A stretch of 64,000 nucleotides of DNA. Origin: Tricholoma matsutake (taxonomy: Eukaryota > Basidiomycota > Agaricomycetes > Agaricales > Tricholomataceae). Position 1 is the stretch's first letter; every line of letters starts with the position of its first letter. A model generated the notes under the pieces. That model did no database searches. It was given only the letters and a program-made list of their open reading frames with translations, and was not told the DNA's origin. The DNA is taken from positions 2,790,001-2,854,000 of the forward strand of contig AP026539.1 in assembly GCA_026075535.2 (NCBI GenBank), written 5' to 3'. This document shows, in pieces, positions 44,502 to 57,040 of the stretch. A program made the translations under genes and the position numbers.

Positions 44502-44511
44502 AGAAAACTCT
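44502..44511 (+). promoter_or_regulatory. Gypsy-3 self-priming primer-binding site
   Basis: AGAAAACTCT, exact reverse complement of 44389-44398, starting 3 nt after the LTR, identical in position and sequence to that of Gypsy-1. Confidence 0.7.
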
Positions 44512-44527
44512 CCCCTAAGGCCCGAAA

Positions 44528-45770
44528 ATCGCAAACGCGCTGCCCAAGATGGGCAGGTACAGACTGGACGATGCTTCCCAAAGCTCCACAGAGTCCCTAC
44601 ACACCGTTCCAGATAATCTCGCCTTTATTACGCTGCCATTTTCGCCAAACGTGCTCCCTAGTGACATGGACGCATCAGAACACTTCGATGCGCTTGAAAG
44701 CGACGTTTCCGGAATGTGTGCGCAAATCGACTCGCCTAAATCTACGATTGAAAACTTCGTTAGGACCCTCCAGGCTAACCCTACAACTAATAGTTCCCCC
44801 TTCATGACTCCAAGTGCACCCAACAACGACGTTTTGCCAAACGCGTCCACTAAGGAACATGCCCAGATCAAACCATCCCCCCCCACTGAATTTAATGGTG
44901 CACGTGTGCAGTGACGTGCATTCCTTAATTCCTGTGAGTTATACATTAGTCTCCAGTCACATCAATTTGTCGATGAGGCTGCAAAATTTTATTGGGCCTT
45001 CACATACATGAAATCTGAATGCGTCTATCTCTATGTGGACCATATCCTATGTCAAACTAAAGAACTCGGTTCTCTACCTTTCTCCACTTGGGGTGACTTT
45101 TGAGCTGAGTTCATATGCCACTTCTGCCCCCTCAATGAACGCCACCGAGCAGTGACACAACTTGAGTCATCCGCTTACCACCAGGGACGACTATATTGAT
45201 GAGTTCAAGGATTTGGTGGACATGGCAGGATATGGGAGTGGGTTACCAGTGGTGGTGAAGTTCCGATGGGGGCTCAACCAAGAAATTCAGGACCAGATTG
45301 CACAGATGTTGGAAGGGCGCCCAGCGGATGATGATATCCTTGCTTGGTATGAAGCTGCTTCACTCTGTGACGAGAACCAACTCACAAATGCGGCATTTAA
45401 TGCTGCATTCCGTGCTCCAACTACCACTCATACACCCTACACCTTCAATCAAAGCCTCCCCCACCCTAACCCCATTCCTGTTCGTCAAACTCCCACACCA
45501 GCCATCAATGTCCCAGTACCAATGGATGTTGATGCAGCCCGCAGCCATGCACGTAAGTTGGATCTCTGCTACTATGGTGGGGAACCTGGACACAGGGCTG
45601 GAGCGTGTCCCCATCGTCAGGATATCCGCATGCTCACCCCCGAGGGACGAGATGAACTCCTGCAAGATTTGTTGGCACTTGTAGATGTTGAGGAAGCGAA
45701 GGATCAAGTTGCAGAGGAGATTAAGTTGGAAGTTGTAGAGGAGCAGGATTTTCCTATTCGCAGCGAGTAA
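44528..45770 (+). pseudogene. gag: Gypsy-3 gag
   Basis: Collinear with Gypsy-1 gag. The start codon used there is GCA here, so the first ATG is 44549. A TGA at 44912-44914 and a deletion near 45186 shift the frame. The downstream part (45162-45770) is open and ends QDFPIRSE. The zinc knuckle reads CYYGGEPGHRAGAC, its second Cys replaced by Gly, so it would not bind zinc normally. Confidence 0.85.
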
Positions 45771-45775
45771 ATCGT

Positions 45776-48700
45776 ATGCCCTCACTGCCTGTCCATAACT
45801 GCTTTGAAGTCTTGTCAGTTGAATCCCCAGAGAATGAATCCATTTCTGTGACTGCTCCCCTCTCTGACCCTTCAAAGTTGGCTAAAGACATACCTGCTCT
45901 CCCCATCTCTCCTTCTACTCCACGTCCCAAAATTAAATCATGGGAGCGTAAACTACCACGCAAGTATATTGTGGCATCCACTCCCTCTGCACATTCCTTA
46001 AACCTAGCCATCGAACTGCAGACGACCGACACTGGACAGATACTCGGTGTCTCTGCACTCCTGGACTCTGGTGCGGCTGGTCTCTTCATCGATTCCCATC
46101 TGGTACAACGACATCGTCTAAATACTCGCTCATTCTCACGTCCGATACCTGTATATAATGTGGATGGATCCCCAAATGAAGCTGGTGCCATCCGAGAGGT
46201 TGCAGACCTGGTTCTCCATTACAAAGATCATAGTGAGCATGCCCTTTTTGCTGTCACTCAATTAGGAAAGCAAAAGGTGATTTTGGGATATCCATGGCTT
46301 CGAGACCATAACCCAGAGGTCGACTGGCGCACCGGGAGGTTACCATGAGCCGATGTCCATCCCGCTGTTGGATGTGTTTCACAGAAGCCAGGCAAGAACG
46401 TCGTGGACAGAAGGCAGCAATACGACGAACTCAGAAGTGTTGTGCTGGACCCCTGCCTATACCTGAAGTGGAATTGGAAGGGGTTCCTGATCTAATGCCG
46501 GACTTGGATGATGATGATGAGGACCCAGAGGAAGTGGAGGAGGGTGATCGGATCTTCTACACTGCGATTCGCTCATCGCATGAGGTGTGTGCCACATCGA
46601 ACATATCCCAACGCCTCGCCGAGGCCTTCCACAAAAACAACACTGCTAAATCCTCTACTAACTCCTTACTCCCTCATCTCCATGAGTTTGAAGACGTCTT
46701 CTCCAAGGAGTCATTCAACTCTCTTCCTGCGCATAAGCCATGGGATCACACGATCGAACTCACCTCCGGCACAACCCCTTCATCCTGCAAGGTCTATCCT
46801 CTCTCTCTGGAAGAACAATGGCAGCTTGACCAGTTCATTGACGAGCACCTGGCCTCTGGACGTATTCAACCATTGAAGTCACCCATGGCCTCTCCCTTTT
46901 TCTTTGTCAAGAAGAAGGATGGCTCACTTCGACCGGGTCAAGACTACAGAAGGCTCAACAACATCATGGTCAAAAATTGCTACCCACTACCCCTCATCGC
47001 CAAACTCGTAAACCAGCTCCGTGGAGCCCGATACTTCACCAAGCTCGATGTCTGTTGGGGCTATAATAGTGTGAGGATAAAGGAGGGAGATGAGTGGAAG
47101 GCAGCCTTTCATACCAACCATGGTCTTTTTGAACTGCTTGTCATGTTCTTTGGCCTTACTAATAGCCCTGCCACCTTTCAGACCATGATGAATGACATCT
47201 TCCATGACCTCATCCTCAAAGGTGTTGTCTGCATCTATCTCGACGACATCCTCATCTTCACTCGCATGGTTGAAGAGCACCGTCGCATCACGTGCCTCGT
47301 CCTAGAGCGACTTCGATGGTACAAACTCTACCTTCATCAGGACAAATGCGAGTTCGAAAGGACCAAGATCGAGTACCTCGGCCTGATTATCTCGGAAGGT
47401 CAAGTGGAGATGGATCCTATCAAGGTAAACGGGGTCACAGCTTGGCCGATGCCCACGAACAAGAAGGAGGTGCAGTCTTTCCTGGGCTTCATCAATTTCT
47501 ATCGGCGTTTTATCAAGGATTTCTCACATCATGCATGACTGCTGTTCAACTTGACAGGAAAGGAGGCATGGAGGTGGGATAATGCACAACAGGAGGCATT
47601 CGAAAAGCTTAAGGAGATGGTCACTTCCGCTCTGATCCTTACCTTTGCTGACAATTCGCGTCCTTTTCATGTAGAAGCCGACAGTTCTGACTTTGCGATG
47701 GGCGCCGTGTTGTCTCAGCAGTCTCCGGAGGACCAGAAGTGGCATCCTGTTGCGTTCTACTCCAAAAGCCTTAGTGCTGTAGAGAGAAACTATGAGATCC
47801 ATGACAAGGAGATGTTGGCGATAATGCGTGCACTTGAGGAGTGGCGACACTTCCTCGAGGGTGCCCAACACAAGGTGGAAATTTGGATGGATCACAACAA
47901 CCTTGAGTACTTCATGATGGCCAAGAAATTGAACTGTCGTCAAGCTCGTTGGTCCCTGTATCTATCTAGATTCGACTTCTCCTTACACCACCGTCTGGGT
48001 CGCAGCATGGGGAAGACCGATGCCCTATCCCGACGTGCAGACCATGGGGATGGCAGCAGTGACAACCAAAACATTGTGCTGTTGCAGCCAGACCTGTTCA
48101 CCATTCGGGCACTGGAAGGTATCGCACCCCAGGGCGAGGAGCGGGACATCCTACGTGACATTCGTCGCGCAAACCGTAGTGGTTTACATGAGGATGTTGT
48201 CGCCCGAGCTGTTAAAGAACTGAGGAAGGGATCGACCCTTTCCTTGCATGTGGCAGAGTGGGCTGAGAAGGAGGACTTGTTGTATTTCAGGGATCGCATC
48301 TATGTTCCCAATGACCCAGACCTTCGCCAGCGCATCATATCCCAACACCATGACTCACAGATTGCTGGCCACCCCGGACGCTGGAAGACCTTGGAGGTCA
48401 CCTCACAGAACTATTGGTGGCCACAAATGTCACGGCTCATTGGTCAGTATTGTCACACTTGTGACCTTTGCTTACGCACCAAGGTTCCTTGTTGCAAGCC
48501 TATTGGTGAGCTACACCCTCTTCCTGTTCCAGAGAGTCATTGGGATGTCGTCAGCGTTGACTTTGTGGTGGAATTGCCAGAGTCAAACGGGTTTGATGCA
48601 GTGATGTGCACAGTTGACTCAGTGGGAAAATGCGCTCACTTCATTCCAACTCACACCACTGTCAGTGCCCTAGGTGCTGCTTGACTCTACCTCCACCATG

Positions 48701-49627
48701 TGTGGAAATTACATGGACTTCCTCTCGGATCGTGGCCCTCAGTTCATGGCAGAGTTCACTCATGAGCTGTACCGACTCCTGGGGATCAAACTCCTCGCTT
48801 CAACCGCTTATCACCCACAAACTGATGGCCAGACGGAGCGAGTCAACCAGGAACTGGAGCAGTACATCTGCCTCTTTGTCAATGAATGCCAGGATGATTG
48901 GGATGATCTCCTTCCTTTGGCCGAGTTCGGATACAACAACCATGTCCATGCTTCCACTCAACAGACCCCTTTCCTCTTAGACACTGGACGACATCCACGC
49001 ATGGGATTTGAACCTTGCCAAACTCCCTCACACATCGAGACAGTGAATGAGTTCACAGAATGCATGAGGGATAGCTTGGAGGAGGCAAGGGCAGCCTTAG
49101 CAAAGGCGAAGGATGACATAGCGCGATTTTACAACCAATGCCACTCCCCAACCCCTCAGTACAAGGTTGGTGATCGAGTTTATCTTGACTCCAGTGACAT
49201 CTCCACTACACGTCCATCCAAGAAACTCGCTCATCACTTCTTGGGACCTTTCCCCATTGTCAAGTGCATTGGAACACATGCCTATTGTCTACGCCTCCCA
49301 GCCTCCATGTCCAGACTCCATCCCATCTTCCATGTCATCAAATTGCTTCCAGCTCCCCCAGATCCGTTCCCGGGATGCCATTCACACCCACCACCACCAC
49401 CTACAGTGATTGAGGGAGAACCCCAATATGAAGTCAAGTCAATCTTGGACAGCCGTTTGCATCAAGGAAAACTCCAGTATTTGGTACATTGGAAGGGTTA
49501 TGGGTATGAGGAGAACTCATGGGTCGAAGAGTCTGACATAAATGCCCCTCGGTTAATCAAGGAATTCCACCAACGGCACACTGCTGCACTGCGTCGCATT
49601 CAAGTCACGGACTTTGGTCGTATATGA
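45776..49627 (+). pseudogene. pol: Gypsy-3 pol (PR-RT-RNaseH-IN-chromodomain)
   Basis: Starts at ATG 45776, 5 nt after the gag TAA, in the -1 frame. Protease LLDSGAAGLFID (about 46060); a 1-nt deletion near 46338 shifts to the frame 46345-47538 with RT (YLDDILIF, FLGFINFYRRF); a TGA at 47536 then RNase H and integrase N-terminus 47551-48684 (GHPGRW, YWWP, CHTCDLCLRTK); a TGA at 48682 and a deletion near 48723; then 48674-49627 with LSDRGPQF, AYHPQTDGQTERVNQELEQY and the chromodomain QYLVHWKGYGYEENSW. Order and domain content are complete. Confidence 0.93.
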
Positions 49628-49668
49628 TTTTGAATGCATTGGGGCGATGCATCTTAGAGAGGGGGTGA

Positions 49669-50094
49669 TGTAAGGGGACTAGGGGGGTGCCCTGTGTGTT
49701 TTTCCTATTTTTTATGTTCGTCCTATATTTTCCCCCACCTCATTTCCTTCTATTCTTCATTTTCTATGATTTTTCCGGATTTTATTACTAATTTTCCCTT
49801 GCTATCATGTTTGTACATGTTGACACTTTTATATTTAGAGGCGGAGTACCCCTTCCGACACATACCCCTTGGTATGATGTCATTCGGTGGCCTTGATCCG
49901 CCTATCTCCGCCTTTTTCTATTTTTAGGTTATATTTGATTTTTGCAGTTTTCACATATACTGGGCACTGGCAAAGGGATCTTTAGAGTTTTCTCTTCAGA
50001 TTTCCCTTTGCTAGGTGCGCCCCCAATCCCTGTATTATGTAGCATAATTTTAACTTTGGATTTCCCTTTGCTAGAGGCTTAGGTTGCCCTTATA
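49669..50094 (+). repeat. Gypsy-3 3' LTR (426 bp)
   Basis: Preceded by the polypurine tract AGAGAGGGGGTGA. It differs from the 5' LTR at about a dozen places, mostly C/T or G/A. Confidence 0.94.
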
Positions 50095-50099
50095 TTGTC

Positions 50100-50542
50100 C
50101 CTGTGCTCTCACACCCTGTATTCACCCTGCGAGCAGTGGCTCATGGCAGTGGTGGGGGGTGCTGGTTGTTGTCAGTGTCGTGGGGGTCTTGGGTGGTGTG
50201 CCATCATGATGTGGCAGCATTGGCGTGGTCTCGCGTCCTGTCCCTTGTTACAAGAACCTGGAAAACAAAAGAAATACATTAGTCAGTTTATAAAAAGAAA
50301 AAAAAGAAAAAAAAAACTTACTGTGGGCCCAAACAATGCAATTGCATCGTTAGGTGTCATCAAGCATTGTTACCAGTAGATGAGAACCTGAAAAAAAAGA
50401 AATACAATTAGTCAAATTACAAAAACAAGAAATAAAACAAAAAAACTTACTATTGGCCCAAATGATGATTCACATCATTTGGGCCACATTGTGTGTCATG
50501 TGGCTTGTTTGCAGAGGCAGTGGTTGTTGTGGGAGTGTTGGG
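50100..50542 (+). repeat. Interspersed repeat family B fragment
   Basis: GCAGTGGCTCATGGCAGTGG and the A-rich AACTTACTRTKGGCCCAAA blocks recur around 60910-61060 and 61160-61260. No coding potential seen. Copia-1 is inserted at its right end. Confidence 0.6.
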
Positions 50543-50816
50543 TGTTGAAATTAATCCCAGTGATGCATGCTGTATACATGAGGCAATACATGCAGCATAC
50601 GCATGTTACTGCGCTTACTGCGCATACATGTGGTAAACACATTCCTGAGTCATGTGATGTCCTTATTATTATGTATATAAGGAGAACCTGTACCATAGTA
50701 GGAATACAGTGTTCTTACCTCTGCTAACCCTAGCTGTAAGTCTAAGTAAACCCCAGGTAGGTTGTAAGGAATGTGTTGTCTCTTCCACTGTGCAGCGTAT
50801 ATAGTCTGCTCCAACA
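50543..50816 (+). repeat. Copia-1 5' LTR
   Basis: 274 bp, TGTTGAAATT to CCAACA; TATATAA at 50674-50680 is the probable TATA box. It contains palindromic TGCATGCTGTATACATG and CATGCAGCATACGCATG segments. Confidence 0.95.
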
Positions 50817-50828
50817 GGTTATGGGCCC
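50817..50828 (+). promoter_or_regulatory. Copia-1 primer-binding site, initiator tRNA-Met anticodon arm
   Basis: GGTTATGGGCCC directly follows the LTR. Its complement, GGGCCCATAACC, is the anticodon arm of eukaryotic initiator tRNA-Met (CAU anticodon), the primer known from Drosophila copia, which uses a half-tRNA. Fungal tRNA identity has not been checked here. Confidence 0.7.
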
Positions 50829-51066
50829 TGCTGGGCACGTCGTGAACACGCCTTAATTGGCTGCGAACGACGTTGACTTCATCATCTCCAAATTATAACC
50901 TTATGCTCTTCGTGAGCTGCATTGCGCTCCCTGCGAGCTGCACATAAAACCTAGGTTGACTAGGGTTAACCACTCTGAAGGAGTGTTTTCTCCTGAGAAC
51001 GTTAAACATGTTTTATTGAGTAAAAAGACTGATTGAGCGCTTTTAACAGCTGCCACCACAAAATCA

Positions 51067-52121
51067 TGTCTTCAACTCTTGAGAAACTCATTCAAACTTT
51101 CGACGGATCAAATTACATTCAATGGGCCAACTCAATGAAGGTGTGGCTCAGGTCTCAGGGCCTCTGGCAAATAACTAGCGGGGCGGAGCAAAAACCGCCC
51201 CCAGTGCCTCCCTTGATGGCGATGAATGCTACTTTGGTAGCGGATGCTAATGCCAAGCTCCAGACCTGGAGCAACAAAAATGACCAGGCCATTGGTAGCC
51301 TAGTGCTCCGCCTGGCCCCCTCCATTCGGCAGCGTGCCAACTCAAAGGACACTGCTGAGGATGTGTGGGATCTCATCTGCACCGATTATGGTGTGGACGG
51401 CCCCTCCCAAGTCTTCGCGGACTTTAGGTCCACAATAGCGATCAAGATCCCGGCTGCGAACCCCGCACTGGAGATTGCTAGAATGGCAGACAGATTTGAG
51501 CGCCTTATGGCTGCTAACGTCGCCATCCCCGAGCTAGTGCAAGCAATGATTCTACTTGCTGCGATGCCGCGCGAGTACGATTCCTTGTCCGCAACGGTCC
51601 TTAACACGACCGCTACTAGCGCCTTGACATTTAAACATGTCAAGGACTCCATTGTCACTGAACCCTCAAGGCGCACAGCAGTAGGAAAGCCCACTGGCCA
51701 GCCTCAGGCCAACAAACTTTCTGCTGTTAAGCGCAAAGGGGGAAACCCCAAATGGCAGCCCAAAGAAGGGCAAAACAGCAATGGAGACTCGTCCCGAAAG
51801 CATGGACAACATGGGGACAGAAAGACTAAGGAGGAGAAGCCAAAGGATAAACATACCCACCTCGCCTCCAAAGCCTATACCACCATAAATGGTAATGGCA
51901 CCATCATACCGCCGATGCCGCTTATACAGCGCATCGAAAGACGTGAACACACTCCCACAAGGGATCCTCGCCGCCGACCACCTGCACAGGCATATACGGG
52001 CGCGGCCTCTACCTCTCATTTGGTTTATGCCGAATATCAGCAAGCTCGAGACACCCTTGAGCAAATGCAACTTCCACGCAGTGCAAAAAATCTGCGACTG
52101 CTGGAGGAGCACCTGATGGTG
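51067..52121 (+). CDS. gag: Copia-1 gag region
   Basis: The likely start is ATG 51067 (MSSTLEKLIQTFDGSNYIQW), a typical copia gag N-terminus; the frame is open upstream to 51033. UBN2/gag-like core: WSNKNDQAIGSLVLRLAPSI, AEDVWDLICTDYG, LVQAMILLAAMPREYDSL. The basic C-terminal part (KRKGGNPKWQPKEGQ, RKHGQHGDRKTKEEK) shows no CCHC zinc knuckle. A TGA at 52122-52124 separates it from pol, in the same frame. Confidence 0.85.
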
Positions 52122-52124
52122 TGA

Positions 52125-55100
52125 GAAGGAAAGAGAAGAAGGATAGAACCAGAACCCGAGTCTAGGATCAAGGAGGTAGAAGACGATACCATCTCCCTCA
52201 GATCTGAACCTCTGGTGTCTGATGAGGAAGTGTGGAAAGCCGTCGACGAAATGCTCGTCGATGAACCCCTTGATACAGGGGCATATGATGACAGGTCAGT
52301 CCTTTTCCCTGCCACAAGCACTAAGATTAATATTCCTATGAATACAGCGAACTTTTCATGTGAAATTTTACCACTATTAAATGTATCATGGAATTATTTA
52401 GATCTTAATATATGTGCTATGTGTGCAAAGGGAGATTGTAAGAAAGGTGCCAACTGGATCATGGATTCAGGCGCATCAAAACACTTCACTGGTGAAATAA
52501 AAGATTTCACTTCTTACGAGCCTTTACCGAGAAAGGACTCTACCTTGGTCCAAATGGCCACTGATACTACTCATATAGTAGGAAAAGGAGCAGTGTTCAT
52601 TAAACACCAGGTAGTATGTCACGGGAAGTCAGAGACATGTGAAACGCGGTTATACCCCGTCTACTACATACCCGACATTAATACTCGATTGATGTCAATG
52701 GGGGTCTTTTTACAAGACAGAAGTGATGTGCATGGTTCCTCCACACACATTTCATTTATCGAGCATGGAAACCTGATCATGCATTGTGTCCCTCTAAGGA
52801 GGAATGACACGATCTATTGGGCTCAGACTCATATATTGAGCACCAAAAAGGTTAATGTCGTGACCATTTATGTCGCTGACTACTTGACTTGGCATAGGCG
52901 ACTTGGACACCCATCCAAAGAGGCGCTAGGGAAAATGCCTAAAAGCACCATAAAATTCCCAAGGAATTTAATTATTCCTAAAGACAAAATTATATGTCCA
53001 GGGTGTACAGAAGGGAAAATGACCTCAAAATCTTTTCCCGAGTCAGACTCATGAGCTGACAAATCCTTTGAATTAATACATTCCGACCTAAAGGAACTCC
53101 CGGTACTATCGTACCACAAACATAAATACTTCATTGTATTTCTGGATGACAAAACATCACATATTTGGGTCCAATGTCTCAGAAAGAAATCTGACGCTGC
53201 TGCAGCGATTAGACAATTTCAAGCGATGGCTAAAACCCAATATGGCGCTACAATCAAGCGCTGGCATGTCGATCCAGGGGGGGAGTTCAAGGATCGTGAG
53301 CTACAAAAACAGCTCAAGGACTTAGGCATCAAAATAGAGATGTCTGCACCCCACGTTCATCAACAGAACGGGCGCGCAGAGCGCGCCATAAGGACAATAA
53401 TGGAAAAGTCGCAAACCTTGCAATTCACCACTTGTCTACCACAATCATGGTGGGAATTTTGCATAGAACATGCAACACATTTATACAACCGAACCCCAAT
53501 AAGGTGCCTGAAATGGCTGACACCTTTTGAGGACCTGACAAAGGTCCGCCCAGATCTAAACAATCTGAAGGTCTTCAGTTGCGGTGCTTATGTCTATCTA
53601 CCAAAGGAAAAATGTCCAACAACATTATCTCCTCGATCGGAGTTAATGACGTACCTTGGAGTAGAAGATGGCATTAAAGCATATCGTTTCATGCGACAAA
53701 ATGGCGCAATATTCATTGGTGCCATGGCACTATTTGATGAAACGATGTTCCCATGCTGTCCCAGAGCTAAAACTCCTGCCAAGACAGACCTTGGTGATTT
53801 TCCACCTCCAGAACCAGAAGATGACGACCACTCATCTGGAACGGATGGCGATGACCCTATACCGCCACAAAATCCGCCCCTTCCTCCATCATCAGAAGAT
53901 GATGATGATGATTTACCAAGTGAGCAAAAGGCGCATGACGATGCGACTAACGCTCCTCCTCCGCCGCCTCCAGTTAACACTGAGGACTTTCATCCAAGAC
54001 ATGAAGATCAACAGGAATGGCAGCAATTGCCCTGTCGATCAGGCAGGCAGAGGAAAATCCCAAACCGTCCCGGCAATACCTATGGAGAACAGCAACTCCC
54101 CTCTGACATAGAGAGAGACATTGTGCGTGATCAATATTGGAAGAAGTCTGTGGGTCAAGATTCGGATCATAACCAAACACGACCACGACCTCAACAGCAA
54201 GAACTGGTTACTGGACTGAGTTCGGCACCCCACGAGAGTGGGCGCGATTCCAATAATCAAGAACATGATTACCCAATGGGGGAACCGGACAAAGCAGGTT
54301 ATATTAAAAAGATAACCAAGGAAGATGGAGATGAGCTTATCCGCTGGCTGTTATCAAAAGCAGTCACACCATCAAGCGGAAAAAGCCTAGTTCCAAACCA
54401 ATTTCGCGATATTGTGCGCCTACCCTGGCAGCAGCAACTTGAGTGGACAGGCTTGTTGTGAAGAGTTAGAGGCTCTTCGCAAGCGACAAGTCTATGATAT
54501 CGTCGATCTTCCACATGATCGGAAAACGATCAAAAATAGATGGGTTTTCTTCGTGAAATCAGACAGAAGAAAACGAGCCAGACTCGTGGCCAAAGGCTTT
54601 TCACAAGTCGAAGGTGTTGACTTTGATGAGATTTTCTCACCAGTAGTCCGCTACGAGACCGTATGCCTCATGTTTGCCCTTGCATCTCTAGAAGGCATGT
54701 ATATGACCGGTCTAGATGTAAAAACCGCATTTTTATATGGCAAACTTGATGAGGAGATCTATATGGATCAACCCGAGGGTTTCAGACTCAAGGGTAAAGA
54801 GCGCAAAGTAATGCGCTTACGCCGAGCATTGTATGGCCTTAAACAGGCTTCACTAGCATGGTGGAAAGAGCTAGAGGCATTTATGCGCACCATTGGGTTT
54901 GTGCGCGCCAGCTCCGATGCTGGCATCTTCATACACAAAGATCCTAAGACAGGCAGCATCATTATTGCGCTAGTCTATGTTGACAATGGCTTGTTCATGG
55001 GCAAGAACAAGAAACTTGTGGATGAAAAGAAGAATGCTTGCCTGAAGCATTGGGAGTGCCGTAGTACTGAAAAAGTCATGGAATTCTTAGGCATGCGTGT

Positions 55101-55932
55101 CACCCAGACCGCTACAAAAGTCAAACTCGATCAAACAGAATATCTCGCCAAAGTGCTTGAGAGGTTCGAGATGACAAATGCCAAAGTTGCCCCCACTCCA
55201 CTCCCGACTGGCTACAAACTGTCGGAGAACACAGCAATGCCAAATGCGGCACTTAGATTGAAATATCAGTCTGTGATCGGATCTTCATTGTATCTGATGC
55301 TCGGAACGCGACCTGATATCGCTTACATGGTAATCAAGATGTCGCAATTCTCGGCTAATCCTAGCCAAGAACATCTAGACAAAGCAATGTACATAATGTG
55401 CTATCTGGTGGGAACCCAGAAGTACAGTATAGTCTATGATGGAGAGAAATCCGAGGGGCTGCAGGCCTTCACAGATTCTGATTGGGCAGCTGACACTGTC
55501 AAGCACTGATCTACAACGGGTTACTTTGCTACTCTGGCAAGTGGCATTGTGTGCTGGCAGTCCCGTTTACAAAAAGCTGTAGCACTGTCATCCACAGAAG
55601 CCGAATATATGGCTCTCTCCGACACTTGTCGGCAGATAGTGTGGATAGAGTCCTTATTCCAGGAACTTGGATATACACTGAAGCACGTACCAATCTGCGC
55701 TGATAATCAGGGATCCATCTTTATTGGATCAAATCCAGTTCAGGAAAGAAGGACCAAACATATAGACATTCGCTACCACTACACCCATGAATGCATAGAA
55801 AATGACAAAGTCACAGTCGTTTTCATTCCTGGAAGTGATAATCTGGCTGACATGTTCACAAAGAACCTTGGCGCCGTCCTATTCAGGAAATTTAGAGACT
55901 CTCTCAGAATTACTTTCGAGATTCAAACTTAG
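52125..55932 (+). pseudogene. pol: Copia-1 pol (PR-IN-RT-RNaseH)
   Basis: Same frame as gag. Protease MDSGASKHFTG (about 52460); integrase GAG-pre LTWHRRLGHPSKEAL and HVDPGGEFKD, HQQNGRAERAIRT; an acidic/Pro linker. A frameshift in 54412-54461 leads to RT (RWVFFVKSDRRKRARLVAKG, LDVKTAFLYGKLDEEIYMDQ, LYGLKQASLAWW). The active site reads YVDN, the second Asp lost. RNase H: TDSDWAAD, SSTEAEYMAL, DNQGSI, RTKHIDIRYH. Stops: TGA 53052 and TGA about 55507 (KH-stop-STTG). Ends at TAG 55930-55932, followed by a polypurine tract (GAGGGGGG). Confidence 0.92.
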
Positions 55933-55964
55933 CTGCTTAGAGCGCTGTACAGTTTGAGGGGGGG

Positions 55965-56238
55965 TGTTGAAATTAATCCCAGTGATGCATGCTGTATACA
56001 TGAGGCAATACATGCAGCATACGCATGTTACTGCGCTTACTGCGCATACATGTGGTAAACACATTCCTGAGTCATGTGACGTCCTTATTATTATGTATAT
56101 AAGGAGAACCTGTACCATAGTAGGAATACAGTGTTCTTACCTCTGCTAACCCTAGCTGTAAGTCTAAGTAAACCCCAGGTAGGTTGTAAGGAATGTGTTG
56201 TCTCTTCCACTGTGCAGCATATATAGTCTGCTCCAACA
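55965..56238 (+). repeat. Copia-1 3' LTR
   Basis: Identical to the 5' LTR except C at 56080 (T at 50658) and A at 56219 (G at 50797). Each difference is a CpG in one copy and TpG or CpA in the other. Confidence 0.96.
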
Positions 56239-56269
56239 GTATGTAGTGCAGTAAGAGTACTTACCTACA

Positions 56270-56652
56270 ATGGATGTTTAGTGTAGTGGTCTTCTTGTCA
56301 CTGTATTCTTATGTAATCATCTCAGAGGTCCCAGGTTCAATTCTGCTGTGCATGTTTACTTTTTCTACTATTAATTACTAAGCAAGGCTGCTATTATTCC
56401 TATCAGAATCCTAATGTCTCTGCATAACCTCAGAATATTCCTATGTATTCCTATGGTCAAAAATTCCTAGGAAATTCCGATGTTCTGATCAGATTCCGAT
56501 CAGACTGCATCAGACTGGACTTGGACTGAACCTGCCATTTCATGTCAATTTGGCTGGTAAAAATGACATTGGAATATGGTCAGATTCCAATCAGAGTCCA
56601 ATCAGAATCATTGGAATCATTGGATTCCAATAGGAATATGTGGGGGAGTGTA
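56270..56652 (+). mobile_element. SINE-like element, third copy
   Basis: tRNA-like head: A-box-like TTTAGTGTAGTGG (56277-56289) and B-box GGTTCAATTC (56334-56343). The body has repeated ATCAGA/TTCCGATCAGA/GGAATC motifs. The tail GTGGGGGAGTGTAA at about 56640-56653 matches the other copies. Its tRNA-like head differs from that at 2711, while the 3' part is shared. Confidence 0.5.
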
Positions 56653-56670
56653 AAGACCTCATAGGTGAGC

Positions 56671-57033
56671 TGTTAAACCACTGTAGAAAGTGGATCCTAG
56701 TATAATCAAGATCATGCTCAGTCTCTGTATAAGTGACTCTATTAATGTGTACTGTACCTAGTACAATCAAGATCATGCTGGAGGTACAGTAAGTATGGAT
56801 AAATAAATAAGTAACTAATGAAGCTCACCTCAGTCTCTGTATAAGTGACTGAGGCGGTAATGTAACTACTGAGCATATATATATATATGTACTGGGTAAC
56901 AAAGGGTGGGTATGAATGAAGACAAGACAAGGAAGAACTGTGCCACGGATCAACCATGCACATCAAAGGGAATGCTAAAAATAGCACACACAGCAAATGC
57001 ATCAAAAGCGAGACACATGGTGCAATTTCAACA
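56671..57033 (-). repeat. Copia-2 3' LTR
   Basis: Read on the minus strand: TGTTGAAATTGC (57033) to GGTTTAACA (56671), 363 bp. The left boundary is my best guess from the TGTT...AACA termini. It contains CACCTCAGTCTCTGTATAAG and a TA-repeat, shared with the inverted pair at 28333-28710. Confidence 0.6.
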
Positions 57034-57040
57034 CTCCTCC

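Larger units (their letters stand above)
44074..50094 (+). mobile_element. Gypsy-3: Ty3/Gypsy chromovirus, same family as Gypsy-1
   Basis: Two 426-bp LTRs (44074-44499, 49669-50094). TTGTC occurs at 44067-44071 and at 50095-50099; two extra bases (AT) sit between the left copy and the LTR. Less decayed than Gypsy-1, with no nested insertion, but it carries small deletions and stops. It serves as the best reference for the family in this window. Confidence 0.95.
50543..56238 (+). mobile_element. Copia-1: Ty1/Copia retrotransposon, young but disabled
   Basis: Two 274-bp LTRs (50543-50816, 55965-56238) that differ at only two positions. Termini TGTTG and CAACA. One long gag-pol frame with domain order gag, protease, integrase, RT, RNase H (Copia order). 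Stops, one frameshift and a mutated RT active site. The flanks (TTGGG left, GTATG right) show no 5-bp target duplication. Confidence 0.95.
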
